Below are positions 33,801-42,451 of a DNA stretch of 64,000 bases, one piece after another. The DNA comes from Asaia bogorensis (lineage in GTDB: Bacteria; Pseudomonadota; Alphaproteobacteria; Acetobacterales; Acetobacteraceae), in assembly GCF_900465345.1 (NCBI RefSeq), contig NZ_UEGO01000004.1, forward strand, positions 205,648-269,647. The letters are read 5' to 3'. A program made the translations under genes and the position numbers. How positions within the stretch are numbered: the stretch's first letter is position 1; the number at the start of each line of letters is the position of its first letter. Under the pieces are notes generated by a model that saw only the letters and a list, made by a program, of their open reading frames with translations, was not told the DNA's origin and searched no databases.

Positions 33801-34424
33801 TCAGTCTTTTCCCAGCGTTTCCATTCTGATGATCCGCGCCCCAAGCGTCTCGAGAAAGAGGCTGTCATGGGACGAGAGCAGGATACAGGCCGACTGCGCT
33901 GTTTCTGCCAGCAGGGCCATCAGATAATCGCGTGAGGCTGCATCGAGCCCGTTGCCTGGCTCATCCATCAGCAATAGCTGCGGTGTGCCTATAAAAGCCG
34001 AGGCGATGAGCATCTTGCGCCGCGTTCCGAGCGACAGCGCGTCGTAGCGCTTGTCGAGATGCGGCGTGAGGCCGAACCCCTCGATCAGATCAGGCGAGAC
34101 ATCGGGCGCCTTACGTGCCCAAGCGCACAGGGCCATGAGGTCACGCCCGGTCATGAACGGATAGACCGCTCCTTCGTCCGGGACATAGGCAAGGCATGAT
34201 TTTGCCGCGACGGACTGACGTGTGAGGTCATGGCCAGCGATCATCACACGGCCCTTCTGCGGTTTTGCGACCCCGGACAGACCACGAAGCAGGGTTGATT
34301 TCCCCGTACCGTTGCCACCCCAGAGCCCATGCAGACCCACACCCAGTGCGAAGGTCACCGAAGAGAATACGGGCCGACCCTTATAGGCCATCTCAAGGTC
34401 GGTGCAGAGCAGTCTGTCGGTCAT
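33801..34424 (-). CDS. ABC transporter ATP-binding protein of an unassigned exporter
   Basis: The 207-residue ATPase has Walker A GGNGTGKS (36-43), Walker B LLLMDEP and switch SSHDS. The signature motif is LSLGTRRKMLIA instead of LSGGQ, which still fits the short ABC-2-type ATPases (CcmA/YxlF-like). Its ATG overlaps the upstream permease stop by four bases. It would drive the adjacent membrane protein to export, or act on, an unknown substrate. The resemblance to the heme-exporter-type ATPase CcmA is only in size; no cytochrome c maturation genes are near. Confidence 0.85.
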   Translation of the reverse strand: MTDRLLCTDLEMAYKGRPVFSSVTFALGVGLHGLWGGNGTGKSTLLRGLSGVAKPQKGRVMIAGHDLTRQSVAAKSCLAYVPDEGAVYPFMTGRDLMALCAWARKAPDVSPDLIEGFGLTPHLDKRYDALSLGTRRKMLIASAFIGTPQLLLMDEPGNGLDAASRDYLMALLAETAQSACILLSSHDSLFLETLGARIIRMETLGKD

Positions 34425-35722
34425 GCAGAAGCCTCGAAGAGGATGACTGAAATCCATAGCGCAGAAAGGGCGAGCGCAGGCATGGGCCGCCAGCGTGGAT
34501 CGATCGGGATGGTCGCTCTCAGCGCCGAAACCAGTAACAGATATGAGGCGAGCACGAGGAACGCGCCCAGCAGCGAGATCAGCCCATGCAGGGCGAGAGG
34601 CAGCAGACAGAGCAGCCCCGGGATCATAAACAGACCCACTACGAGACCAATATCGCTCCTGACCCAGAAGAACCGCGGCAGAGGCAAGGCCAGACAGAAT
34701 GCCAAGGCCCGCTCATGCGCTTCGGCAAGCGCAGCGAAAGGCACCAGACTACCTTGCGCGATGAGCCCCATGGCCACGATCTCAACGGGTATGGAGCGGG
34801 AATCGTAATCAAAGCCATGCAGAAGCGCCCATACAGCAACCGGCAGGACCCAGACGATCAGCATGACACCGGGCGTCGTGTTGCCGCGCTCGATACAACA
34901 CCGTATCTGGAGACGCAGGATCGGATTCAGGTGGCTCAGCCCTTTGAGGGAAAACAATGAAACCCGACGTGCCTTATGCCCTGTGCTGTTCCAGTCCCCC
35001 AGACGCGCACTCACGAGCAGACCCGCCCCGGCAATGAGAGCTGGCAAGGCGAGCATCGACAGGGCGACGCCAGACGCCTCCATACTGCTCACCATCGCAA
35101 GTGCCGCGTCGGCCATCAGGACGAAGAGCACCAGAACTGGCGCAGCTTCGATACGAGCGGCCTGCAGGAGGATGGTCAGCCCCGTAAAAACAAGGCCTCT
35201 CATTATATAGAGTAGAACAACCATCGGGGCCTTCAGACCGATCAGCACAAGGCCGACCGGTAGAGGCAGCAGCAGGGGAAGATCGAGCAGGGAGGCAAGC
35301 CCTGCGGCAATCGCCAGACGCTCGCTTAGTGTGATGGGCAGGCTGTCCAGATAGCCGCGCAAGGATCCGCCACGCAGGATCGGCCGCAGCCCCTCCACCC
35401 AAAGCAGGGCGCCGATCTGCGCAAAAACCAGTGCCCCGAGATGCAGGCCGATTGCCTTCGGAAAAACGCCCGGCGTGGCGAACAGGAAAACCATGAAATG
35501 CGCCGCCCGCAACAAAAGGGCGACGATTGGCAGGGCCGGGGAAAGGAAAACAATGACAAGCAGAACGAGCCAGCGCTGCATGAGACGCGCCTTGCCCGCA
35601 TGCAGCAGGTAACACAGCCTCAGGCGGAAGAAGGCAGAAAGGCTATAAGGGGCAACAGCCATGCGCGTCGGAAGAGATTTCGCCGGATGGGAAGAAGGCG
35701 GTGTCGCGTGCTCCGTCGTCAA
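34421..35722 (-). CDS. ABC transporter membrane subunit, unassigned
   Basis: A TTG start with GAGGGAAG six bases upstream gives 433 residues; the alternative ATG at 35662 removes twenty. The protein is almost entirely hydrophobic with about ten to twelve membrane helices, split into two halves by a polar stretch (GDWNSTGHKARRVSLF, near 245-260). No family is recognised, but coupling to the ATPase gene shows that it is the membrane subunit of an ABC system. It is followed on the other side, 45 bases away, by the end of the CNNM gene, in the same direction. Confidence 0.8.
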   Translation of the reverse strand: MTTEHATPPSSHPAKSLPTRMAVAPYSLSAFFRLRLCYLLHAGKARLMQRWLVLLVIVFLSPALPIVALLLRAAHFMVFLFATPGVFPKAIGLHLGALVFAQIGALLWVEGLRPILRGGSLRGYLDSLPITLSERLAIAAGLASLLDLPLLLPLPVGLVLIGLKAPMVVLLYIMRGLVFTGLTILLQAARIEAAPVLVLFVLMADAALAMVSSMEASGVALSMLALPALIAGAGLLVSARLGDWNSTGHKARRVSLFSLKGLSHLNPILRLQIRCCIERGNTTPGVMLIVWVLPVAVWALLHGFDYDSRSIPVEIVAMGLIAQGSLVPFAALAEAHERALAFCLALPLPRFFWVRSDIGLVVGLFMIPGLLCLLPLALHGLISLLGAFLVLASYLLLVSALRATIPIDPRWRPMPALALSALWISVILFEASA

Positions 35723-35767
35723 ATTCTTCCCTCACGCCATCCAGAGGCCAGAGCGCTGCACTCAGCC

Positions 35768-37060
35768 TCAGTTTTCAGCCAGAACCTGACGGCTTGCCCG
35801 CACCTTGGTCACGCGGCGCTGCTCCATTTCGACCACCTCGAACAGCCAGCCTGCAAAAACCACCTTGTCACCCTTGGCAGGAACACGACGCAGCAGGGCG
35901 AGAATGGCCCCGGCCAGCGTATGATAGCTGCCCGCAGCCGGCAGATCGGGCAGATCCAGCACCGAGCGCACCTCATCGGCAGGCATGAAGCCATCAAGCA
36001 CATATTCATCACGCTGCTGCGGATTCTCGCGCTCGGTCTTGTTCTTCTCGGCGCTTTCATCGCCCACGATCGCCTCGAAGATATCAGACGGTGTGACGAT
36101 GCCCTCGAATGAGCCGTATTCATCCAGCACGAAAGCAATACCGAGACGCTCGCCGCGCATCCGCTCGATCATGTCTTGTGCCGTCAGGCTATCGGGCACA
36201 ACGATGGGCTGGCGCAAAGCCGCCTCAATGGAAATCGGCAGACCCTGAAGCAGACGATCCATCAGGTCCTTCGCCAGCACCACACCCACAGGATGATCCA
36301 CATCGCCCTCGCAGACGAGAATACGTGTGTAGGTGGACTGGCGTAGCTTCACGATCAGTGCATCGCGGCTTGCATGCCGGTCGACCCAGAACAACTCGTT
36401 ACGCGGGGTCATGATGGCGCGCACAGGGCGATCAGCCAGACGAAGCAGGCGCTCGATCATGATGCGCTCTTCGGTCTCCAGCACTCCGGCCTGGGCACCT
36501 TCTGCCAGAATGGCGCGCAGTTCTTCCTCGGTAATAGCGGCGCGGGTTAGGCCACCCACTCCGAATACGCGCAGTACGAGATTCGATGTGCCGCTCAGCA
36601 GGGCCACAATCGGGCGTGAGATCGTGAGAAGAGTCGAGAGGATGAAGGAGAGTCGTGCCGCCATCTTCTCGGGCTGCTGCAATGCAAGCTGCTTGGGCAC
36701 AAGTTCGCCGAACACCAGCATGGCGAAGGTGATGGCCATCACTACAATGCCGATCGACAACTCATTGGCGAAGGGCCGCAGCATGTCGCTGCGTCGTATC
36801 AGCAGGGCCAGATCCTCTTCGATCTGGCTGCCGCCGAAGGCCCCTTCGAGAATCGAGACGAGCGTCATGCCGATCTGCACAGTGGGCAGAAAGGCATGGG
36901 GTTCATCAGCCAGACGCAACGCCCGCTCTGCGCCACGCACCCCACGCTTGACCAGCGCCGCAAGCCGCGGCCGCTTGGCCGAGATCAGCGCCATTTCGCC
37001 CATGGCGAAAATGCTGTTCAGGGCAATGAGAAGACAGATGACCAGAATGGGGGTGAGCAT
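35768..37060 (-). CDS. CNNM/CorC-type (UPF0053, HlyC/CorC) transporter
   Basis: The 430-residue protein has the order CNNM membrane domain (DUF21; LNSIFAMGEMALISAKR, FGELVPKQLAL), a pair of CBS domains (ALIVKLRQSTYTRILV; EYGSFEGIVTPSDIFEAIVG) and a C-terminal CorC_HlyC domain. The family takes part in magnesium and cobalt homeostasis at the inner membrane, with the CBS domains as nucleotide or magnesium sensors. GAAGGG precedes the ATG. The hpnH terminator hairpin ends just upstream, so it likely has its own promoter. Confidence 0.92.
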   Translation of the reverse strand: MLTPILVICLLIALNSIFAMGEMALISAKRPRLAALVKRGVRGAERALRLADEPHAFLPTVQIGMTLVSILEGAFGGSQIEEDLALLIRRSDMLRPFANELSIGIVVMAITFAMLVFGELVPKQLALQQPEKMAARLSFILSTLLTISRPIVALLSGTSNLVLRVFGVGGLTRAAITEEELRAILAEGAQAGVLETEERIMIERLLRLADRPVRAIMTPRNELFWVDRHASRDALIVKLRQSTYTRILVCEGDVDHPVGVVLAKDLMDRLLQGLPISIEAALRQPIVVPDSLTAQDMIERMRGERLGIAFVLDEYGSFEGIVTPSDIFEAIVGDESAEKNKTERENPQQRDEYVLDGFMPADEVRSVLDLPDLPAAGSYHTLAGAILALLRRVPAKGDKVVFAGWLFEVVEMEQRRVTKVRASRQVLAEN

Positions 37061-37069
37061 GGGGCCCTT

Positions 37070-37114
37070 CGTTCAGAAAAAAGAAAAGGCGGACATACAT
37101 AACGTATGTCCGCC
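37070..37114 (-). terminator. Rho-independent terminator of hpnH
   Basis: GGCGGACATAC (37088-37098) pairs with 37104-37114 around ATAAC; read on the minus strand the stem is followed by TTTTCTTTTTT. This is a classic intrinsic terminator about 90 bases after the hpnH stop. Confidence 0.92.
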
Positions 37115-37204
37115 CTTTCAGGATAAGGCGCTCATGCCTGTCTTGACCAGTATGCAGGGCATGGTTGCGCTGCCCTGTAGAGAATGGTCCGGACGCAACG
37201 CCCT

Positions 37205-38392
37205 TCAGTCAGCAGCGTCGGCAACCTCGACCGGCTTTTCCTCGGCCTTGTGGACGCGCACACGCGGGCCACGGGCCGGCTTGCGGGATTCGAGCAGGGT
37301 GACCTGTTCGGCCACCTGAGCCTCGTACTTGTATTCCGCCGGGCGCTGATTCTCGAGCGAGATCTCGGGGACCATCGGCTTTTCGGTCTCAGGGCCGAAC
37401 AGCGCAACCTTCGCGATGTGCCAGGGGCGCTTGACTGCATCCATGACGGCTGTGGATTCGTAGCCTGAATGAACCATGCAATCGGCGCATTTTTCATAAG
37501 CGCCGGTGCCGTACTGCTCCCAGGCCGTATCGTCCATCAGTTCCTTGAACGTCTTGGCATAGCCTTCACCCAGCAGGTAGCAGGGACGCTGCCAGCCGAA
37601 CACGGTGCGAAGCGGCTTGCCCCAGGGCGTGCAGTGATAGTTCTCGTTGCCAGCCAGGAAGTTCAGGAAGAGCGGCGACTGCGTGAAGCGCCACTTCTTG
37701 CCCTTGCCCAGACGGAAGATGTCGCGGAAGAGCTGCTTGGTCTTCTGACGGTTCAGGAAGTGCTCCTGATCGGGTGCACGCTCATAGGCGTAGCCCGGTG
37801 CCGTCATGACGCCATCGACGCCAAGCGCCATGACCTCATCGAAGAACCGTGCCACGCGCTCGGGCTGAGCACCGTCAAACAGCGTGCAGTTGATCGAAAC
37901 GCGGAAACCGCGCTCCTTCGCCTTGCGAATGGCTGCGACCGCGCGCTCATACACGCCTTCCTGGCAGACGGACGAGTCGTGCATCGCCTTGTCGCCATCG
38001 AGATGGATATCCCACGAGAAGAACGGGTTCGGCTCGTAATCATCGAGCTTCTTCTCGAGCAGAAGGCCGTTCGTGCAGAGATAGACGTATTTCTTGCGCG
38101 CCGTCAGACCCTTGACGATCTCGGGCATCTCCTTGTGCAGGAGAGGCTCACCGCCGGCGATGGCGATGACGGGGGCGTCGGCTTCGGCGTCGGCATCCAG
38201 ACACTCCTGCAGGCTGAGGCGCTGGTTCAGGATCTGGGCCGGATAATCGATCTTGCCGCAGCCCGCGCAGGCAAGGTTACAGCGAAACAGGGGTTCGAGC
38301 ATCAGAACGAGCGGATAACGCTTGCGACCCAGAAGATGCTGCTTGACCACATAGCGCCCGACACGGACGGCCTGCATCAATGGAACGGCCAT
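37205..38392 (-). CDS. hpnH: Adenosyl-hopane transferase, radical SAM
   Basis: HpnH joins the adenosyl group of SAM-derived adenosine to diploptene, the first step of extended (C35) hopanoid side chains. The 395-residue protein has the radical SAM cluster motif CxxxCxxC at C38, C42 and C45 (RCNLACAGCGKIDYPAQI), the SAM-binding GGEPL, and the typical C-terminal cysteines in CADCMVHSGYE. A C-terminal tail of about 45 residues rich in Glu, Lys and Pro extends beyond the core. It is transcribed away from hpnM and the other hopanoid genes across a 542-base gap and ends at a strong terminator. Confidence 0.96.
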   Translation of the reverse strand: MAVPLMQAVRVGRYVVKQHLLGRKRYPLVLMLEPLFRCNLACAGCGKIDYPAQILNQRLSLQECLDADAEADAPVIAIAGGEPLLHKEMPEIVKGLTARKKYVYLCTNGLLLEKKLDDYEPNPFFSWDIHLDGDKAMHDSSVCQEGVYERAVAAIRKAKERGFRVSINCTLFDGAQPERVARFFDEVMALGVDGVMTAPGYAYERAPDQEHFLNRQKTKQLFRDIFRLGKGKKWRFTQSPLFLNFLAGNENYHCTPWGKPLRTVFGWQRPCYLLGEGYAKTFKELMDDTAWEQYGTGAYEKCADCMVHSGYESTAVMDAVKRPWHIAKVALFGPETEKPMVPEISLENQRPAEYKYEAQVAEQVTLLESRKPARGPRVRVHKAEEKPVEVADAAD

Positions 38393-38471
38393 GTAACTCT
38401 ATGCTCCTACACCAGGTGACGGGCTCTGGCAGCGCGAAAAAGCGCCACGATCCAGTCACTCAGACGTCATA

Positions 38472-38499
38472 CGTTGAGACCCGTTGGCGTTGAGACCCG
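38472..38499. promoter_or_regulatory. 12-base direct repeat upstream of hpnH
   Basis: CGTTGAGACCCG occurs twice, separated by TTGG. The repeat is 80 to 107 bases upstream of the hpnH start. It may be an operator; no matching known site was recognised. Confidence 0.4.
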
Positions 38500-38785
38500 C
38501 CGGTTCTTGTGGATCCGAGAAAAAAGACACGGGATTAATGACAGGCGTGCCAGACCCGATACAAGACCTGAAACGAGACGAACGGGACGGTAAAACGTGG
38601 GCTATACACCGTCCCGCGGTCTCATCTCAACATCTGCGACGTTTCATTGCACGGGATGTGTCATTTTGGCGACATCATAGTGTCGTGGCTAACCAAATTT
38701 TAAGCTGAAACAGGTTGCGCAACACCAAACGATGCGCTCATTCCCTCCCGTCGTTACTGGAGAAGAGTGGCAAGATTGCACTTTT

Positions 38786-38798
38786 CGACATTATGTCG
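38786..38798. promoter_or_regulatory. CGACATTATGTCG palindrome upstream of hpnM
   Basis: A perfect 6-1-6 palindrome; a related CGACA...TGTCG dyad lies at 38670-38685. It lies 137 bases before hpnM. Two related palindromes in one divergent region suggest binding by a dimeric regulator. Confidence 0.4.
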
Positions 38799-38934
38799 GA
38801 CATATGCCCGTGTGGTCAGGCTTCTGATGACTTGTAATTGATATGAGCCATCCCAGTTTTCCGACTACGGATCCAGATATATGTCGATCCCGCCGAACGG
38901 GCCCGTCGCACGGGAAAGATTTTGAGGACGCAGC

Positions 38935-39633
38935 ATGACACAGCTTTCCAGCACAATGACCAAAGCCACTTCAGGCAGCCGCCGCACAGGAACTGCGTCC
39001 CGTTACGCTGCCCTCGGTGTGCTGGCCCTACTCTCGGCACCGGTCGCCTCTGCTGCGCTGATCACGCCCGTTCTTGCCCAGACGACTGCCCCCTCATCTG
39101 CCGCGATTGCACCAATCAATGACCTGTATGCGGCCCTCGACCAGATCCAGGCGCCATCCAGCGGCACCAATGAGGCGCGCGCCCAGATCATGGCCCCCGT
39201 CATCGACAGGGTTTTCGACCTGTCGACTGTCCTGCACAACTCGATCGGCATGCGCTACACCACCCTCTCGGCCGATGAGCAGACGAAGCTTCTTGCCGCT
39301 TTTCGTCAGTTCACCATCGCGCGCTATGTGTCGAGCTTCAAAAAGGGAGGCAGCACCAAGTTCACGGTCAGCCCGACCACGCGTCCCGCACCCAGCGGCG
39401 GCAGCACCCTTGTCAACACCACCATTGGTGACGGCTCCGATACGGCCACAGCCATCAACTACGTCATGATGCCTTCGGGCGGTGGTTATCGCATTGTCGA
39501 TATCCTGCTGAATGGCCACATCAGCCAGGTTGCAGCCCAGCGTGCCGATTTCAGCTCGACTCTCGCCCGTGGCGGTGCCGATGCCCTGGTGACTCTTTTG
39601 AACCGCAAAACCGCAAAGTTCATGAACAACTGA
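38935..39633 (+). CDS. hpnM: Hopanoid-associated MlaC-type periplasmic protein
   Basis: HpnM belongs to the MlaC/Ttg2D family of periplasmic lipid carriers and in hopanoid gene sets usually accompanies the RND transporter HpnN, thought to move hopanoids to the outer membrane. The 232-residue protein has a signal region that ends PVLAQ after about 48 residues, with a twin-arginine-like SRRTG, and the family segments VIDRVFDLSTVLHNSIG and YVMMPSGGGYRIVDILLNG. GAGGA lies eight bases before the ATG. hpnN is not in the window. hpnI follows after 54 bases. Confidence 0.88.
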   Translation: MTQLSSTMTKATSGSRRTGTASRYAALGVLALLSAPVASAALITPVLAQTTAPSSAAIAPINDLYAALDQIQAPSSGTNEARAQIMAPVIDRVFDLSTVLHNSIGMRYTTLSADEQTKLLAAFRQFTIARYVSSFKKGGSTKFTVSPTTRPAPSGGSTLVNTTIGDGSDTATAINYVMMPSGGGYRIVDILLNGHISQVAAQRADFSSTLARGGADALVTLLNRKTAKFMNN

Positions 39634-39687
39634 GATGCGCTGCCGGTCACCCGAGATGAAAAGCCCCGTCAGGGGCAGAGGTGTCGC

Positions 39688-40893
39688 GTGACCCATGTCC
39701 TGAACTGGGCCGGTGCTCTCGGCATGCTGGGCCATGCCTCAGCCTGCCTTGCCCTGGCGGGCTGCACCCAATCCGTTATCGGCGCCGGGCTGCTATCGGC
39801 CTTTCGTCGCAACGAACGCAAGATCCTTCAGCAAACGCCCGTTGACTCAAGTGCACAGGCACCAGTGACGGTGCTCAAGCCCCTCCACGGGGATGAGCCT
39901 CTGCTTGAGGAAGCGCTACGCAGCTTTTGCGAACAGGATTACGCCTCGTACCAGATCGTCTTTGGCGTTCAGCGCCATGATGACCCTGCGATTGCCATCG
40001 TGCGTCGCCTGCAACGGGATTACCCCGAGCTTGATCTGGACCTTGTGATTGATGGCACCACGCATGGGGCCAACCGCAAGGTTGCCAATCTGATCAACAT
40101 GTATCCCTCGGCCAGACACGATATTCTGGTTGTGTCGGATTCAGACATCCACGTTCAGCGCAGTTATCTGCGCGATGTCGTTCAGACCCTTTCGGCACCG
40201 GAGATCGGGCTGGTCACCACACTCTATGCCGGTCTGGCCGCAACACGCAGCGTAGTGCGTCAATTTGCCGCCAGTCAGATCAACCACAATTTCATGCCGG
40301 GCGTCATGATGTCGCGCCTTCTGGGACGACAGGATTGCCTGGGCGCCACCATGGCCTTTACCCGGGCGACGCTTGATCGCATTGGCGGTCTGCAAGCACT
40401 GGCAGACCATGTGGCTGACGATGCCGTTCTCGGCCAGCTTGTCCGCGCTCACGGTCTGAAAATCGCGCTTGCTCCATGCCTGACATGGACGACGGTGGCC
40501 GAAGCCTCTGCACGCGACATGATCGATCATGAATTGCGCTGGGGCCGTACGGTCAAGAATGTCGAGCCCGTTGGCTATGGATTATCCGCCATACAGCTTC
40601 CCCTGTTCTGGGCAAGCGTCACGCTGGCCTGTTTCCAGGCCACGGTGTGGGCAGAAATGTTTTTTCTGGCCGTCTGGGTAATCCGCAGCGCCACGGCTTT
40701 TTTCATCGACCGGCTGGTGGGGCAATCAAGCCCGGCTGTTTATGCCCTCTTTCCCCTGCGTGAATGGCTCTCCGCTGGCATCATGGTGGGCAGCGCAAGA
40801 GGGCAGAAGGTGGAATGGCGCGGTCAGACGCTTCACATACGCCGCACTGTTCCCGTGACCCCACCCGTTCAACCGGTCGAGCCCGGCGATTAG
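39688..40893 (+). CDS. hpnI: Hopanoid glycosyltransferase
   Basis: HpnI is a membrane-bound family 2 glycosyltransferase that adds N-acetylglucosamine to bacteriohopanetetrol. A GTG start with CAGAGGT upstream gives 401 residues: an N-terminal membrane helix, the GT2 donor region LKPLHGDEP, the metal-binding DSD at 151-153 in VVSDSDIHV, acceptor motifs ADDAVLGQL and LRWGRTVKN, and two or three C-terminal membrane helices. The next gene, hpnJ, and then hpnK complete the cyclitol ether module. The role is established for Burkholderia homologues; here it rests on sequence and order. Confidence 0.93.
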   Translation: MTHVLNWAGALGMLGHASACLALAGCTQSVIGAGLLSAFRRNERKILQQTPVDSSAQAPVTVLKPLHGDEPLLEEALRSFCEQDYASYQIVFGVQRHDDPAIAIVRRLQRDYPELDLDLVIDGTTHGANRKVANLINMYPSARHDILVVSDSDIHVQRSYLRDVVQTLSAPEIGLVTTLYAGLAATRSVVRQFAASQINHNFMPGVMMSRLLGRQDCLGATMAFTRATLDRIGGLQALADHVADDAVLGQLVRAHGLKIALAPCLTWTTVAEASARDMIDHELRWGRTVKNVEPVGYGLSAIQLPLFWASVTLACFQATVWAEMFFLAVWVIRSATAFFIDRLVGQSSPAVYALFPLREWLSAGIMVGSARGQKVEWRGQTLHIRRTVPVTPPVQPVEPGD

Positions 40894-41003
40894 ACTTTTT
40901 GCTGTATCGGCCCCATATGCAGGGGCATTCGTCAGGCAATTCTGATTTTTTCACTCCCACGGGATCTTACGACCCGACCGTTATTACCGAGGAAGCCTTC
41001 ATC

Positions 41004-42428
41004 ATGATGCGCACGCTGTTCCTTCAGCCCCCCTCCTTTGATGGTTTCGATGGCGGCGCCGGGTCGCGCTATCAGGCCAAGCGCGAAATCCGTTCCTTCT
41101 GGTTCCCGACCTGGCTGGCCCAGCCTGCTGCCATGGTCGAAGGCTCGCGCCTGATCGACGCCCCCCCGGCCGGTATGGGCATGGAGCCGATCCTCAAGGA
41201 CGTGATGAACCGCGACCTGGTGGTGATGCACACTTCAACCCCGTCTTTCGCTTCCGACGTCCGCGTGGCGCAGATGCTGAAAGATGCCAACCCCAAGCTG
41301 ATGATCGGCATGGTCGGTGCCAAGGTTGCCGTGCAGCCGGACGAGTCGATGGCCAAGGGTAGCCCGATCGATTTCGTGGCGCGCAACGAGTTCGACTTCA
41401 CGATCAAGGAAATTGCCGAGGGCCGCGACCTGAAGGATGTGGACGGCATCACCTGGCGCAACAAGGATGGCGAGATCATCGCCAATCGTGACCGCGCCAT
41501 GATCGAGGACATGGACTCCCTCCCCTTCGTGACGGAAGTCTACAAGCGCGACCTGAAGATCGAGGACTACTTCATCGGGTATCTGATGCACCCGTACATC
41601 TCGATCTATACGGGCCGTGGCTGCAAATCACGCTGCACCTTCTGCCTGTGGCCGCAGACGGTGGGCGGCCATCGCTACCGCACGCGCAGCCCTGAGCACG
41701 TGGCGGCCGAAATCCGCCTTGCCAAGCAGTATTTCCCGCAGGTGAAGGAGTTCATGTTCGATGATGACACCTTCACCGATGACCTGCCCCGTGCAGAGGC
41801 CATTGCGCGCGAAATGGGTAAGCTTGGCGTCACCTGGTCGTGCAACGCCAAGGCGAACGTGCCCTATGAAACGCTCAAGATCATGAAGGAAAACGGGCTT
41901 CGCCTGCTTCTGGTCGGTTATGAAAGCGGCAACCAGCAGATCCTTCACAACATCAAGAAGGGTATGCGCGTTGAAGTGGCGCGCGAGTTCACCAAGAACT
42001 GCCACAAGCTGGGCATCAAGATCCACGGCACCTTTATCGTCGGCCTGCCTGGCGAGACGAAGGAGACCATTCAGGAAACCATCCAGTTTGCCCGCGAGAT
42101 CAACCCGCACACGCTGCAGGTTTCGCTGGCAGCCCCCTATCCCGGCACCGCACTGCACAAGCAGGCCACCGAGAATGGCTGGTTCAACGAAGCGGAGGCC
42201 GAGCTGATCGACGAGAATGGCGTGCAGATTGCCCCGCTGCATTACCCGCATCTGTCGCACACCGAGATCTTCAACTCGGTTGAGGAATTCTACCGCAAGT
42301 TCTACTTCCGCGCGCCGAAGATCGCCTCGATCGTCAACGAGATGGTCCGCAGCCCGCAGATGATGAAGCGTCGCCTCCGTGAAGGCGTGGAGTTCTTCCA
42401 GTTCCTCAAGGGCCGCAACGCCGCCTGA
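41004..42428 (+). CDS. hpnJ: Hopanoid radical SAM protein HpnJ
   Basis: HpnJ is a B12-type radical SAM enzyme needed to convert the glucosaminyl hopanoid to the cyclitol ether. The protein of 474 residues has an N-terminal Rossmann-like region and the cluster motif C207, C211 and C214 in GRGCKSRCTFCLWPQ, plus EFMFDDDTFTDD and YESGNQQIL. The ATG at 41004 (or 41007) follows GAGGAAG; the frame is open further upstream into hpnI but is not expected to be used. It lies about 110 bases after hpnI. Confidence 0.94.
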   Translation: MMRTLFLQPPSFDGFDGGAGSRYQAKREIRSFWFPTWLAQPAAMVEGSRLIDAPPAGMGMEPILKDVMNRDLVVMHTSTPSFASDVRVAQMLKDANPKLMIGMVGAKVAVQPDESMAKGSPIDFVARNEFDFTIKEIAEGRDLKDVDGITWRNKDGEIIANRDRAMIEDMDSLPFVTEVYKRDLKIEDYFIGYLMHPYISIYTGRGCKSRCTFCLWPQTVGGHRYRTRSPEHVAAEIRLAKQYFPQVKEFMFDDDTFTDDLPRAEAIAREMGKLGVTWSCNAKANVPYETLKIMKENGLRLLLVGYESGNQQILHNIKKGMRVEVAREFTKNCHKLGIKIHGTFIVGLPGETKETIQETIQFAREINPHTLQVSLAAPYPGTALHKQATENGWFNEAEAELIDENGVQIAPLHYPHLSHTEIFNSVEEFYRKFYFRAPKIASIVNEMVRSPQMMKRRLREGVEFFQFLKGRNAA

Positions 42429-42451
42429 TCACTCAGGCGTCGTTTACTCCC

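Larger units (their letters stand above)
38393..38934. other. 542-base divergent regulatory region of the hopanoid genes
   Basis: No supported gene lies here. It holds a 12-base direct repeat CGTTGAGACCCG (38472-38483 and 38488-38499, period 16) near hpnH, and two related dyads, CGACATCATAGTGTCG (38670-38685) and the palindrome CGACATTATGTCG (38786-38798). They are 116 bases apart. The AT content rises towards hpnM, where GAGGA precedes the ATG. Confidence 0.55.

Noticed and set aside
40764..41003. Upstream extension of the hpnJ frame into hpnI
   Set aside because: The extension overlaps hpnI in another frame and is not HpnJ-like; the ATG at 41004 has a good binding site and matches the family length.
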